A stretch of DNA of 35,200 nt from Emticicia sp. (GTDB lineage: Bacteria; Bacteroidota; Bacteroidia; Cytophagales; Spirosomataceae), in contig JALQYE010000022.1 in NCBI GenBank assembly GCA_023254245.1, positions 1 to 35,200 of the forward strand, in the 5' to 3' direction. Positions 18,843-27,295 of the stretch are shown here, piece by piece. The notes beneath the pieces are model-generated. The model saw nothing but the letters and a program-made list of their open reading frames with translations. It did not search any database and was not told the DNA's origin. Position numbers and translations under genes: made by a program. Each line of letters opens with the position of its first letter. The first letter of the stretch is position 1.

Positions 18843-20186
18843 TTATGCGTAAACCGTTTCAGCAACTTTGTTGAATTCTTCAACATTTACTGATGATTTC
18901 TCAACCGTAACGTTTGCTTTCAAGAATTCACGTACTTTCTTGCCAAATGCACGGTCTGTATAGCGACGCACTGCATTATCTTTGTTTTCTTTCAAAGTCT
19001 TACGAGCCATTTGGTCTATCATTTCTTCCAAACCTTCGTAAGAATATGCTCCAAAATAATTTCTCATTTCAGCTTTTACTTCTTCCAAGATATCAGCAAA
19101 TTCTAATTTGATTTCGTTGTTTGAAGCAACTTCATTACGAATCAAATCCATACGTAAGCCTTTAGCGAAAGCAGCGTAGTCTTTTTCGATATCTTCTTCT
19201 GTGAATTTGCCTTCGTTGATATTAAACAACCATTTCTTCAAGAATTCGTCAGGAAGTTCGATTGAGATATTATCTAAAAGCGTTTTTTCAACTTCAAAGT
19301 CTAACAAATATTCGCTTTCACGAGCGTAGTTTTCACCAATGATTTTGGCAATCTCTGCTCTGAATTCTTCTTCGTTGCTTACTTTGCCTTGGCCAAGAGC
19401 TTTATCGAACAATTCTTGGTCGATATCTGCTGCACCAACACGCGTAATTTTCTCTACTGTCAATTCAAACTCTCCACTCAAAGCTGCCGCTTCTTCTTCT
19501 GTTTTACCAGTAGCGAAACCTAAATCTTTTGTGTTCGAAAAAATTGATTGAATATCAAATTTCACGCTACTTCCTTTCTCTAAACCTTTGAAGATATGAG
19601 CTGATTCTTCTTTCACACGGTCAGTAGGAATCGTAGCGTCTTTTACTTCAAACTCCGAAGACTCTTGTTTCAAAGTCCCAAAAATCATGTCGCCAGCTTC
19701 TACTTCTTCTACTTCCGTATCTTTTCCGAAACGCTTACGTACATCTTCAATTGCTTCGTTGATTTTATCTTCTGAAACCGCAATGTCATACGTTTTTATA
19801 GCTGGCATTTTCGATAAATCTACCGAGAAATCAGAAGCCGTACCGATTTGGTATTCAAATGTAAAATCTTTTTGGTTATCCCAGTCGATATTCTGAGCTG
19901 CTTCGTTATCAGGCATTGGGTCACCAACAACACGCAATTTGTTTGTAGAAATATAATCATTCACCGTTTTCGATACCATGTTGATTACTTCATCAACTAA
20001 GATACTTTTACCGTGTAATTTTTGGATATATTCTTTTGGCACCATGCCAGGGCGGAAGCCTTTTATTTGAGCAGTTTTGCTGTATTGTTTGATTTTTTTA
20101 TCAACCTCTGGCTTGTAGTCAGCCTCTGTGAGTGTTACTTTCAATCTGCCTTCGGTAGAAGAAATTCTATCTAATGTAGTTTCCAT
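18843..20186 (-). CDS. tig: Trigger factor
   Basis: METTLDRISSTEGRLKVTLTEADYKPEVDKKIKQYSKTAQIKGFRPGMVPKEYIQKLHGKSILVDEV. Confidence 0.93.
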   Translation of the reverse strand: METTLDRISSTEGRLKVTLTEADYKPEVDKKIKQYSKTAQIKGFRPGMVPKEYIQKLHGKSILVDEVINMVSKTVNDYISTNKLRVVGDPMPDNEAAQNIDWDNQKDFTFEYQIGTASDFSVDLSKMPAIKTYDIAVSEDKINEAIEDVRKRFGKDTEVEEVEAGDMIFGTLKQESSEFEVKDATIPTDRVKEESAHIFKGLEKGSSVKFDIQSIFSNTKDLGFATGKTEEEAAALSGEFELTVEKITRVGAADIDQELFDKALGQGKVSNEEEFRAEIAKIIGENYARESEYLLDFEVEKTLLDNISIELPDEFLKKWLFNINEGKFTEEDIEKDYAAFAKGLRMDLIRNEVASNNEIKLEFADILEEVKAEMRNYFGAYSYEGLEEMIDQMARKTLKENKDNAVRRYTDRAFGKKVREFLKANVTVEKSSVNVEEFNKVAETVYA

Positions 20187-20390
20187 TGAGGATTATTTTT
20201 GAGTTTGCAGCTTTTAGCATTTAGCTATTAGCCTTTAGCTTTGAAAAAACAAGAATTTTCACTTTACAAGCTGTTAGTAATGAGCTATTAGCCATTAGTT
20301 TTTATTGAGAATTTGAAAAGTGTTGTAAAAACAAACTATAATTCTAAAGTAAGCTAATCGCTAAATGCCAATTGCTAAAAGCTATAACTT

Positions 20391-20430
20391 AAAAAACCCC
20401 CTAACCAAGCAAGGTTCAGAGGGTTTTTTC
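20391..20430 (-). terminator. Terminator downstream of tRNA-Leu
   Basis: aaaaaaccccctaaccaagcaaggttcagagggtttttt; stem-loop flanked by A/T tracts. Confidence 0.75.
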
Positions 20431-20431
20431 G

Positions 20432-20513
20432 TACGGGCGAAGGGACTCGAACCCCCACGCCTTGCGGCACCAGATCCTAAGTCTGGCACGTCTACCAATT
20501 TCGCCACGCCCGC
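20432..20513 (-). tRNA. tRNA-Leu (anticodon UAG)
   Basis: GCGGGCGTGGCGAAATTGGTAGACGTGCCAGACTTAGGATCTGGTGCCGCAAGGCGTGGGGGTTCGAGTCCCTTCGCCCGTA: anticodon loop CTTAGGA, long variable arm, GGTTCGAGTCC T-loop. Confidence 0.95.
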
Positions 20514-20758
20514 ATTTTCCAGTCTGGCAATTGTCAGAAAAACAAGTTGATTTTCGAGACGTTCTTTGTCATTTGGGCTGCAAAGGTAATGAGTTTTTTT
20601 GATTGTGTCAACCTAAAACTAAAAAATATTTTATAAATTTTATCTAAATAATCTTTGTGAGGCAAAACAAGTGTTTCAGAAGATGAATCGTAGAAAATAA
20701 TTTGTTCCTTTCAGTCTTACTATTAACTTAGTGTTACGAAAATACAACAAAACAAAAT

Positions 20759-20766
20759 AAAGGAGG
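20759..20766 (+). promoter_or_regulatory. Strong Shine-Dalgarno-like sequence before the GTG start
   Basis: aaggaggg, 6 nt before GTG at 20773. Confidence 0.5.
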
Positions 20767-20772
20767 GTCGCA

Positions 20773-23043
20773 GTGATAGAGCAAGAAACAAGTAGCACGA
20801 TTGAAGTTAGTCAGCAAGGAGCAATGATTGATTTAGAAAAAGAACGTAATGAAATATTGGCAAGGTATCGACGCTTATTTCGGGCAGCCAAACCTGTTTT
20901 GAAAGGCGATGATGCCAAGCAAATAAAAAAAGCGTTTACGATTTCGATGGAAGCACATAAGGATATGCGACGAAAGTCTGGCGAGCCTTATATCTTTCAT
21001 CCGCTTGAAGTTGCTCAAATTTGTGTTGAAGAAATTGGGCTGGGTGCTACTTCCATCATCTGTGCATTATTGCATGATGTGGTAGAAGATACCGATATGA
21101 CGCTCAAAGATATTGAGCAAGATTTTGGCCCCAAAGTGGCTCGAATTATTGATGGTTTAACAAAAATTAGTGGGAACTTTGAACAAGGCACATCAGCACA
21201 AGCAGAGAATTTTAGAAAAATGCTACTTACACTTTCGGAAGATGTAAGGGTGATTTTGATAAAACTTGCCGATCGACTACATAATATGCGTACACTCGGG
21301 AGCATGGCCAGAAATTCTCAGTTGAAAATTGCTCACGAAACAATTTTTATATACGCTCCGTTGGCCCATCGTTTGGGGCTTTACAAAATAAAGTCTGAAC
21401 TTGAGGATTTATACCTTAAATATACCGAGCCAGACATCTATAAAGACATAGCCAATAAGCTAAAAACTACCAAGGCTACCCGTGACCGCTTCATTGAAAA
21501 CTTTATCAAGCCGATTCAGAAGAAACTCAATGATGCTGGAATAAACTTTATTATTAAGGGCAGACCCAAGCATATTTATTCGATTTGGAATAAACTTAAA
21601 AATAAACATACTTCGTTTGAAGACATTTTCGACCTTTTTGCGATTCGTATCATCTTACAAGATGTTCCGTCCGAAAGAGAAAAGTCGGCCTGTTGGCAAG
21701 CATATTCTATTGTAACCGACGAATATAAACCTAATCCTGACCGACTAAAAGACTGGATTTCGATTCCTAAAGCCAATGGTTATGAATCATTGCACACGAC
21801 CGTTATGAGTCAAACTGGCCAGTGGGTTGAAGTACAGATTCGTACCGAACGTATGGATGAAATTTCGGAGCGTGGCTATGCTGCTCACTTTAAGTATAAA
21901 GGAAATGATACTTCAACCGATGCTCCGCTTGACCGTTGGATAAATCAGGTTCGAGAAACATTAGAGTCAGAAGATAAATCGGCGATTGAGTTTTTAGAAG
22001 ATTTTAGAGGGAATTTCTACAATGAAGAGGTTTTTGTATTTACCCCGAAAGGCGATTTGAAAGTGTTGCGTAAGGGAGCTACCATTCTTGATTTTGCCTT
22101 TGAGATTCATACCGATATTGGTAAAAGATGTACAGCTGGTAAAGTAAATAGTCAGTTGGTGCCTATAAGTTATGTCATGCAAAATGGCGACCAGATAGAG
22201 ATTCTAACCACCAAAAGTCAGAAACCTTCAGAAGATTGGTTGCGTTTCGTGACAACGTCAAAAGCCAAAGCTCGTATTAAAGATTTGCTGAAAGAAGAAA
22301 ATAAAGTGTATTTCAGTGATGGAAAAGAGATTATTGCCAAAAGATTTAAGGTTTTAGGATTGGAGAATAATCTTGAAACTTTAAATCAGCTTCGTGCATA
22401 TTTTAATAAAAAAGACTACAACGACCTCTACTATAGTTTTGGTAAAGGTTATATTCATTCAGATGAAATTAAGAAATTTAAGTCTGACCGTGATGCCCGA
22501 ATCAATAAACAAGCTAAGATTGAACTTGATAATAAAGCTTTTATTGATGCCAAAAGTTTTGAGAAAGAGTTTAAGAAAGTAAAGGGGGTTGACACCCTTT
22601 TTATTGGCGATGATTTGCAAGAAATTGATTTTACATTAGCCAAGTGCTGTAGTCCAATTCCTGGTGATGATGTATTCGGGTTCTTGACTGTCAATGAAGG
22701 GATTAAAATTCACCGAAATACTTGTCCAAACGCACAGCAGTTACTTTCGCAATACGGTAATCGAGTAATTAAAGCCCGTTGGTCGTCGCAAGTGGCTAAG
22801 GCATTTGTGGCCACTATTCATTTAGATGGACTCGACCGAATGGGAATGATTCAAGATATTTCAAAAGTTATCTCGAGTGAGCTCCATATAAATATGCGTT
22901 CTTTGGCAGTTGATACAAATGATGGTATATTTACGGGAGATATTAAACTCTACGTGCAAGATACTCGACATTTAGAGACTCTAATGCAGAAATTGAATGG
23001 TATTGAGGGAATGAATAAAGTAACAAGGGTGGATGTGGAATAA
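20773..23043 (+). CDS. RelA/SpoT family (p)ppGpp synthetase/hydrolase, GTG start
   Basis: HD domain HPLEVAQICVEEIGLGATSIICALLHDVVEDTD, synthetase GRPKHIYSIWNKL..YESLHTTVMSQTGQWVEVQIRT, TGS and ACT domains. Confidence 0.95.
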   Translation: MIEQETSSTIEVSQQGAMIDLEKERNEILARYRRLFRAAKPVLKGDDAKQIKKAFTISMEAHKDMRRKSGEPYIFHPLEVAQICVEEIGLGATSIICALLHDVVEDTDMTLKDIEQDFGPKVARIIDGLTKISGNFEQGTSAQAENFRKMLLTLSEDVRVILIKLADRLHNMRTLGSMARNSQLKIAHETIFIYAPLAHRLGLYKIKSELEDLYLKYTEPDIYKDIANKLKTTKATRDRFIENFIKPIQKKLNDAGINFIIKGRPKHIYSIWNKLKNKHTSFEDIFDLFAIRIILQDVPSEREKSACWQAYSIVTDEYKPNPDRLKDWISIPKANGYESLHTTVMSQTGQWVEVQIRTERMDEISERGYAAHFKYKGNDTSTDAPLDRWINQVRETLESEDKSAIEFLEDFRGNFYNEEVFVFTPKGDLKVLRKGATILDFAFEIHTDIGKRCTAGKVNSQLVPISYVMQNGDQIEILTTKSQKPSEDWLRFVTTSKAKARIKDLLKEENKVYFSDGKEIIAKRFKVLGLENNLETLNQLRAYFNKKDYNDLYYSFGKGYIHSDEIKKFKSDRDARINKQAKIELDNKAFIDAKSFEKEFKKVKGVDTLFIGDDLQEIDFTLAKCCSPIPGDDVFGFLTVNEGIKIHRNTCPNAQQLLSQYGNRVIKARWSSQVAKAFVATIHLDGLDRMGMIQDISKVISSELHINMRSLAVDTNDGIFTGDIKLYVQDTRHLETLMQKLNGIEGMNKVTRVDVE

Positions 23044-23319
23044 ACTCAAAAGATTATAATTGTTGCTTAAAATTTAGACTTAAGCACTTTCGTATCAAAA
23101 AGTGTGATAGGGGAAAATATTTTTTCTAATAGCCTTGTAGATGAGTTGTATGCTTGTTCTTACTTGCACTCAATGCCAAAAAAGCTGTTCGTTTGACCTT
23201 CATTTATGATAGTAAAAATTACTTAATAGAAAAGTAACAGAGTAGTTTAAATATATTTGAGTCCCTAAAATTAAGATAGCAAGTAGTTAAAAGTCTTAAA
23301 AAAACTGGTGAAGTATTAG

Positions 23320-23442
23320 TTGCTGGCTATAGGCACCAATTATCTCATCAAAGGGGCATGTTTTAGTACAATAGTTGAAGGCGAGTCAATTAAATATAAA
23401 CTGATAATATTGCCGCAACTTTCTAAATTTATTATATCTCTA
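23320..23442 (+). pseudogene. Decayed paralogous fragment of the following gene
   Basis: IKGACFSTIVEGESIKYKLIILPQLSKFI resembles LKGVDATAIIDGEPVDYKIRSLPKLLIG encoded about 400 nt downstream. Confidence 0.5.
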
Positions 23443-23967
23443 ATGAAGTATATCATATTTGTTTTGTTGATTATATGTGGTAGTTTTTTGGATGGCTTTG
23501 CTCAAAAAAACGCCGACACACTTTATGCTAAACGAGTATTTCTGGCAACGCATATTTATAAAGATGGAGTAAAACTGTCTAATGGAAAACTTACGAAACT
23601 ATTTAGTAATACCGGACAGTCGAAAATCAAATATCGGTGGTCAACTATCCTAAAGCCAATTGGGCCAGTAGTTGCGATTGGTGGTGTTGGATTAGCTTAT
23701 GTAGCCCTTAAAGGCGTAGATGCCACCGCAATAATAGATGGTGAGCCAGTAGATTACAAAATTAGAAGTTTGCCTAAATTATTGATAGGTTTAGGCTTAG
23801 TTGTGGGCGGTTTGAGTATGGTCGAATCATCTAACGAGCTTGCTCAACATGCCGTTGATATTTACAATGCTAAGCTAAAGTCAAATACCAAAACCAGCTA
23901 TATCAATAAAATTCAATTTGGGTTAACCCAAAGTAATGCCATTGGCTTCTCGATTTCTTTAAAATAA
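23443..23967 (+). CDS. Hypothetical secreted/membrane protein
   Basis: Signal-like MKYIIFVLLIICGSFLDGFAQ from ATG at 23443; two hydrophobic segments; listed ORF start is upstream in the decayed paralogue. Confidence 0.65.
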   Translation: MKYIIFVLLIICGSFLDGFAQKNADTLYAKRVFLATHIYKDGVKLSNGKLTKLFSNTGQSKIKYRWSTILKPIGPVVAIGGVGLAYVALKGVDATAIIDGEPVDYKIRSLPKLLIGLGLVVGGLSMVESSNELAQHAVDIYNAKLKSNTKTSYINKIQFGLTQSNAIGFSISLK

Positions 23968-24009
23968 CTTTACACATTCTTTAAGTATAAGTTTATACAT
24001 AAATTATAA

Positions 24010-24026
24010 TATTTTTGCTATTTTTG
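24010..24026 (+). promoter_or_regulatory. Tandem TAnnTTTG -7 boxes before the carbamoyltransferase operon
   Basis: TATTTTTG at 24010-24017 and again at 24019-24026. Confidence 0.4.
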
Positions 24027-24061
24027 CGACCCGCTTAGACAAATTTATGTAAACCGTTTAG

Positions 24062-25927
24062 ATGAATATTTTAGGAATTTCTGCATTTTATCACGATTCA
24101 GCCGCTGCTGTCATTCAAAATGGTGAGGTCATCGCCGCAGCACAAGAAGAAAGATTTACACGTATCAAACATGACCCCGCATTTCCTACAAATGCTGTTA
24201 AATTTTGTCTTGATTATGCTGGCCTTACACTTGATAAAATAGATGCAATTGTTTTCTACGATAAACCCCTCCTAAAATTTGAGCGTTTGCTTGAAACTTA
24301 CTACGGTTTTTCGCCGAAAGGTTTAAAGTCTTTTCTAACATCAATTCCTGTATGGTTGAAAGAAAAGATGTTTTTGAAGCGAATGCTTCATGAAGAGTTA
24401 GAAAAAATTGGCAATTACGATAAGAAAAAAGCTAAACTTCTTTTTCCTGAGCACCACCTTTCACACGGTGCAAGTGCATTCTATCCTTCCCCATTCGAAG
24501 AAGCTGCCGTGCTGACGATTGATGGAGTAGGAGAGTGGGCAACCGCTTCGATTTGCTACGGAAAAGGAAAGGATATGACGATTCTGAAAGAATTGCGTTT
24601 TCCGCACTCTTTGGGACTTTTATATTCTGCCGTTACCTATTATTGTGGTTTTAAAGTCAACTCTGGCGAGTATAAACTCATGGGACTGGCTCCGTATGGA
24701 AGCCACGGGTCAGAGCAAGTGGCTCGTTTTGTAGATATTATTAAAAACAAACTCGTTGAAATCAAAGAAGACGGCTCGGTTTGGCTCAATCAAGAGTATT
24801 TTAGTTATGCCACTGGCCTCAGAATGGTTTATGACGATAAATGGGCCGAAGTGTTAGGCTTCAAACGCCGTGAATCAGAGAGTTTGTTGGAGCAAATCCA
24901 CTGCGATTTTGCGTTGGCCATTCAAGAAGTAACCGAAGAAGTAGTCATTAAAATGGCTCAAGAAGCCAAACGTCTAACAGGTTCTAAGAATCTTTGTTTG
25001 GCGGGTGGAGTTGCTCTAAACTGCGTAGCCAACGGTAAATTACAGAAAACAAATATCTTTGAAAACGTATATATTCAGCCCGCTGCTGGCGATGCTGGCG
25101 GTGCTTTAGGTGCAGCACAGGCAGCTTATCATATCTATTTCGGTCAAGAACGTAAAGTCGATAAAACGAAGCTCGATGCCATGAAGGGCTCTTACTTAGG
25201 GCCAGAATATTCTGACCTTGAAGTAGAACAAATGTCGAGAAAATACAATGCAGCCTTCGAACGTTTTGATGATTTTGATGCTTTAGCGGCAAAAACAGCT
25301 ACATTATTGGCCGAAGGCAATGTGATTGGTTGGTTTCAAGGACGCATGGAGTTTGGCCCTCGTGCCTTGGGTGGAAGAAGTATTTTGGGCGATGCTCGCA
25401 ACCCCGAAATGCAGAAAAAACTGAACCTAAAAATTAAGTACCGTGAAGGTTTTCGTCCGTTTGCTCCATCGGTTTTGGCAGAAGATGTGCAAGAATATTT
25501 TGAGTGCGAAACGCCATCGCCATATATGCTTTTGGTACATGGAGTTGCCGAAAAACGTCGTACAAAAGTCCCTGCTAATTATGAGTCTTTACCACTGATG
25601 GAAAAACTCTATTTCTTGCGTTCGGATTTACCATCTATTACACACATTGATTATTCGGCCCGTATTCAGACGGTTCATGCCGAAACCAATCCCCGTTATT
25701 GGACACTCATCAATGAGTTTAAGAAACAAACGGGCTACGGTGTGATTGTTAACACAAGTTTCAATGTGCGTGGCGAACCAATCGTTTGTACGCCCGAAGA
25801 TGCTTATAAATGCTTGATGCGTACGGAAATGGATTTCTTGGTAGTAGGAAATTACATTTTTGATAAAAAGACCCAACCACAATGGACAGAGTCTGAGAAG
25901 TGGAAGGAAGAATATCAGTTGGATTAA
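24062..25927 (+). CDS. Carbamoyltransferase (NodU/CmcH/SxtI family)
   Basis: MNILGISAFYHDSAAAVIQNGEVIAAAQEERFTRIKHDPAFP, HHLSHGASAFYPSPF, GEYKLMGLAPYG, GGVALNCVANGK, QGRMEFGPRALGGRSILGD, FNVRGEPIVCTPEDAY. Confidence 0.96.
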   Translation: MNILGISAFYHDSAAAVIQNGEVIAAAQEERFTRIKHDPAFPTNAVKFCLDYAGLTLDKIDAIVFYDKPLLKFERLLETYYGFSPKGLKSFLTSIPVWLKEKMFLKRMLHEELEKIGNYDKKKAKLLFPEHHLSHGASAFYPSPFEEAAVLTIDGVGEWATASICYGKGKDMTILKELRFPHSLGLLYSAVTYYCGFKVNSGEYKLMGLAPYGSHGSEQVARFVDIIKNKLVEIKEDGSVWLNQEYFSYATGLRMVYDDKWAEVLGFKRRESESLLEQIHCDFALAIQEVTEEVVIKMAQEAKRLTGSKNLCLAGGVALNCVANGKLQKTNIFENVYIQPAAGDAGGALGAAQAAYHIYFGQERKVDKTKLDAMKGSYLGPEYSDLEVEQMSRKYNAAFERFDDFDALAAKTATLLAEGNVIGWFQGRMEFGPRALGGRSILGDARNPEMQKKLNLKIKYREGFRPFAPSVLAEDVQEYFECETPSPYMLLVHGVAEKRRTKVPANYESLPLMEKLYFLRSDLPSITHIDYSARIQTVHAETNPRYWTLINEFKKQTGYGVIVNTSFNVRGEPIVCTPEDAYKCLMRTEMDFLVVGNYIFDKKTQPQWTESEKWKEEYQLD

Positions 25928-25929
25928 AC

Positions 25930-26004
25930 AGCCCCTCCCGTCCCCGATGGGGGAGCTAAAATATACAATAAACAACAAACTCCCCCATCGGGGGTTGGGG
26001 GGCT
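25930..26004. repeat. Convergent pair of the GC-rich palindromic element forming a large inverted repeat
   Basis: Left agcccctcccgtccccgatgggggagct (25930-25957); right tcccccatcgggggttggggggct (to 26004) is its inverted counterpart; ~20-nt AT-rich loop. Confidence 0.85.
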
Positions 26005-26011
26005 TTTATCT

Positions 26012-26161
26012 ATGGATTTTTTATCAGACCTTTTAAAATTCTTGAAAGAACGCAAAAAATGGTGGTTGATGCCCATGATTGTAGTTCTATTATTGATTGG
26101 TGTATTAATCGTAATCGGAGGTGGTTCGGCTATTGCTCCATTTATTTACACGTTGTTCTAA
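26012..26161 (+). CDS. DUF5989 family small membrane protein (SxtK-like), 49 aa
   Basis: MDFLSDLLKFLKERKKWWLMPMIVVLLLIGVLIVIGGGSAIAPFIYTLF; missed by the ORF cutoff; stop abuts the next ATG. Confidence 0.85.
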   Translation: MDFLSDLLKFLKERKKWWLMPMIVVLLLIGVLIVIGGGSAIAPFIYTLF

Positions 26162-26524
26162 ATGAAAAAACAAAATAATAAAGAAATCATCCTCACGATT
26201 GTCGTGGGTTTGTTGGTATTTTATTTCTTTCTACAATCAAAATGGTTGTTGAATACCGCTCTTGTTTTAGGTATTTTGGGCGTATTCTCTGACTTTGTTT
26301 CGGAGAAAATCGCTTGGGTCTGGCTCAAAATTGCTGAACTTCTGGGCAGAGTAAACTCTACCATTTTGCTGAGCCTTATTTTCTTTATTTTCTTGACGCC
26401 ATTGGCTTTGTTGATGCGAGTTTTCAAGAAAACAGACTCTTTGAAACTGAAGAAACTTTCGGGTAGTGCCTACGATGAGCGTAATCATACCTACACGGCC
26501 AAAGACTTAGAAAATACTTGGTAA
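26162..26524 (+). CDS. SxtJ family membrane protein
   Basis: Two to three TM segments, position directly after carbamoyltransferase-DUF5989, LRVFKKTDSLKLKKL...YDERNHTYTAKDLENTW C-terminus. Confidence 0.75.
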   Translation: MKKQNNKEIILTIVVGLLVFYFFLQSKWLLNTALVLGILGVFSDFVSEKIAWVWLKIAELLGRVNSTILLSLIFFIFLTPLALLMRVFKKTDSLKLKKLSGSAYDERNHTYTAKDLENTW

Positions 26525-26542
26525 GGATTTATACTCAAATCC

Positions 26543-26575
26543 AACGTCGGCATGGTTTTGAACCATGCCGACGTT
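26543..26575. repeat. 33-nt perfect hairpin, copy 2; followed by T-tract, may act as terminator
   Basis: aacgtcggcatggtt-ttg-aaccatgccgacgtt then ttt-g-tt. Confidence 0.9.
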
Positions 26576-26719
26576 TTTGTTAGTATACTATTTTGGTATT
26601 TATTTAAGAATTGATTGAAATAAACGTAGCTAATTGAGCCAATAAGTTTTTAAATCATGGAAGTTCTGTATTTTATTAGTAATTTTATCCTAAAATCATA
26701 GTCAAACTCATTTAATAAA

Positions 26720-27187
26720 ATGGTTTCTAATCCTTCAAATTTTGAATCAGCAAAAAGTATTTTTACGGCTTATTTGGAGACAAAATTGCTCCGAAAAACG
26801 CCCGAGAGATACGCAATTTTGGAAGAGATTTACTCAAGAAATGACCATTTCGAGGTAGAAGATTTGTATATTTCTATGAAAAACAAGAAATATCAAGTTA
26901 GCCGTGCTACGGTTTATAATACCCTCGATTTATTGGTTGAGTGCGATTTAGTGAAAAAACATCAGTTTGGTAAAAACTTAGCTCAATACGAAAAGGCCTA
27001 CGGCTCGAAGCAGCACGACCACCTTATTTGTGTTGATTGCCACAAAGTAATGGAGTTCTGTGACCCACGTGTGCAGAATATCCAAAACATGGTGGGTGAT
27101 ATGCTAAAGTTTAAAGTGATGCACCATTCATTGATTTTTTATGGAAATTGTGAGCGAGAAAATTGTGAGAATAAAGTAGCTTCTTGA
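26720..27187 (+). CDS. Fur family transcriptional regulator
   Basis: [70 protein letters not shown]. Confidence 0.92.
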   Translation: MVSNPSNFESAKSIFTAYLETKLLRKTPERYAILEEIYSRNDHFEVEDLYISMKNKKYQVSRATVYNTLDLLVECDLVKKHQFGKNLAQYEKAYGSKQHDHLICVDCHKVMEFCDPRVQNIQNMVGDMLKFKVMHHSLIFYGNCERENCENKVAS

Positions 27188-27262
27188 AGCAGAAAATTTA
27201 ATTTTTCGAGTAAAAAATAAAGGTTTTAGTAGTAGAATATGGTCATTCTACATTCTCAATTC

Positions 27263-27290
27263 TAATCAGACGGGGGGCTCCGTCTTAATT
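27263..27290. repeat. Small GC-rich hairpin upstream of purA
   Basis: agacggggggctccgtct. Confidence 0.45.
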
Positions 27291-27295
27291 CAAAA

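Noticed and set aside
20365-20550. 61-aa ORF FVRAKGLEPPRLAAPDPKSGTSTNFATPAF
   Set aside because: Antisense translation of tRNA-Leu; a well-known spurious annotation pattern.
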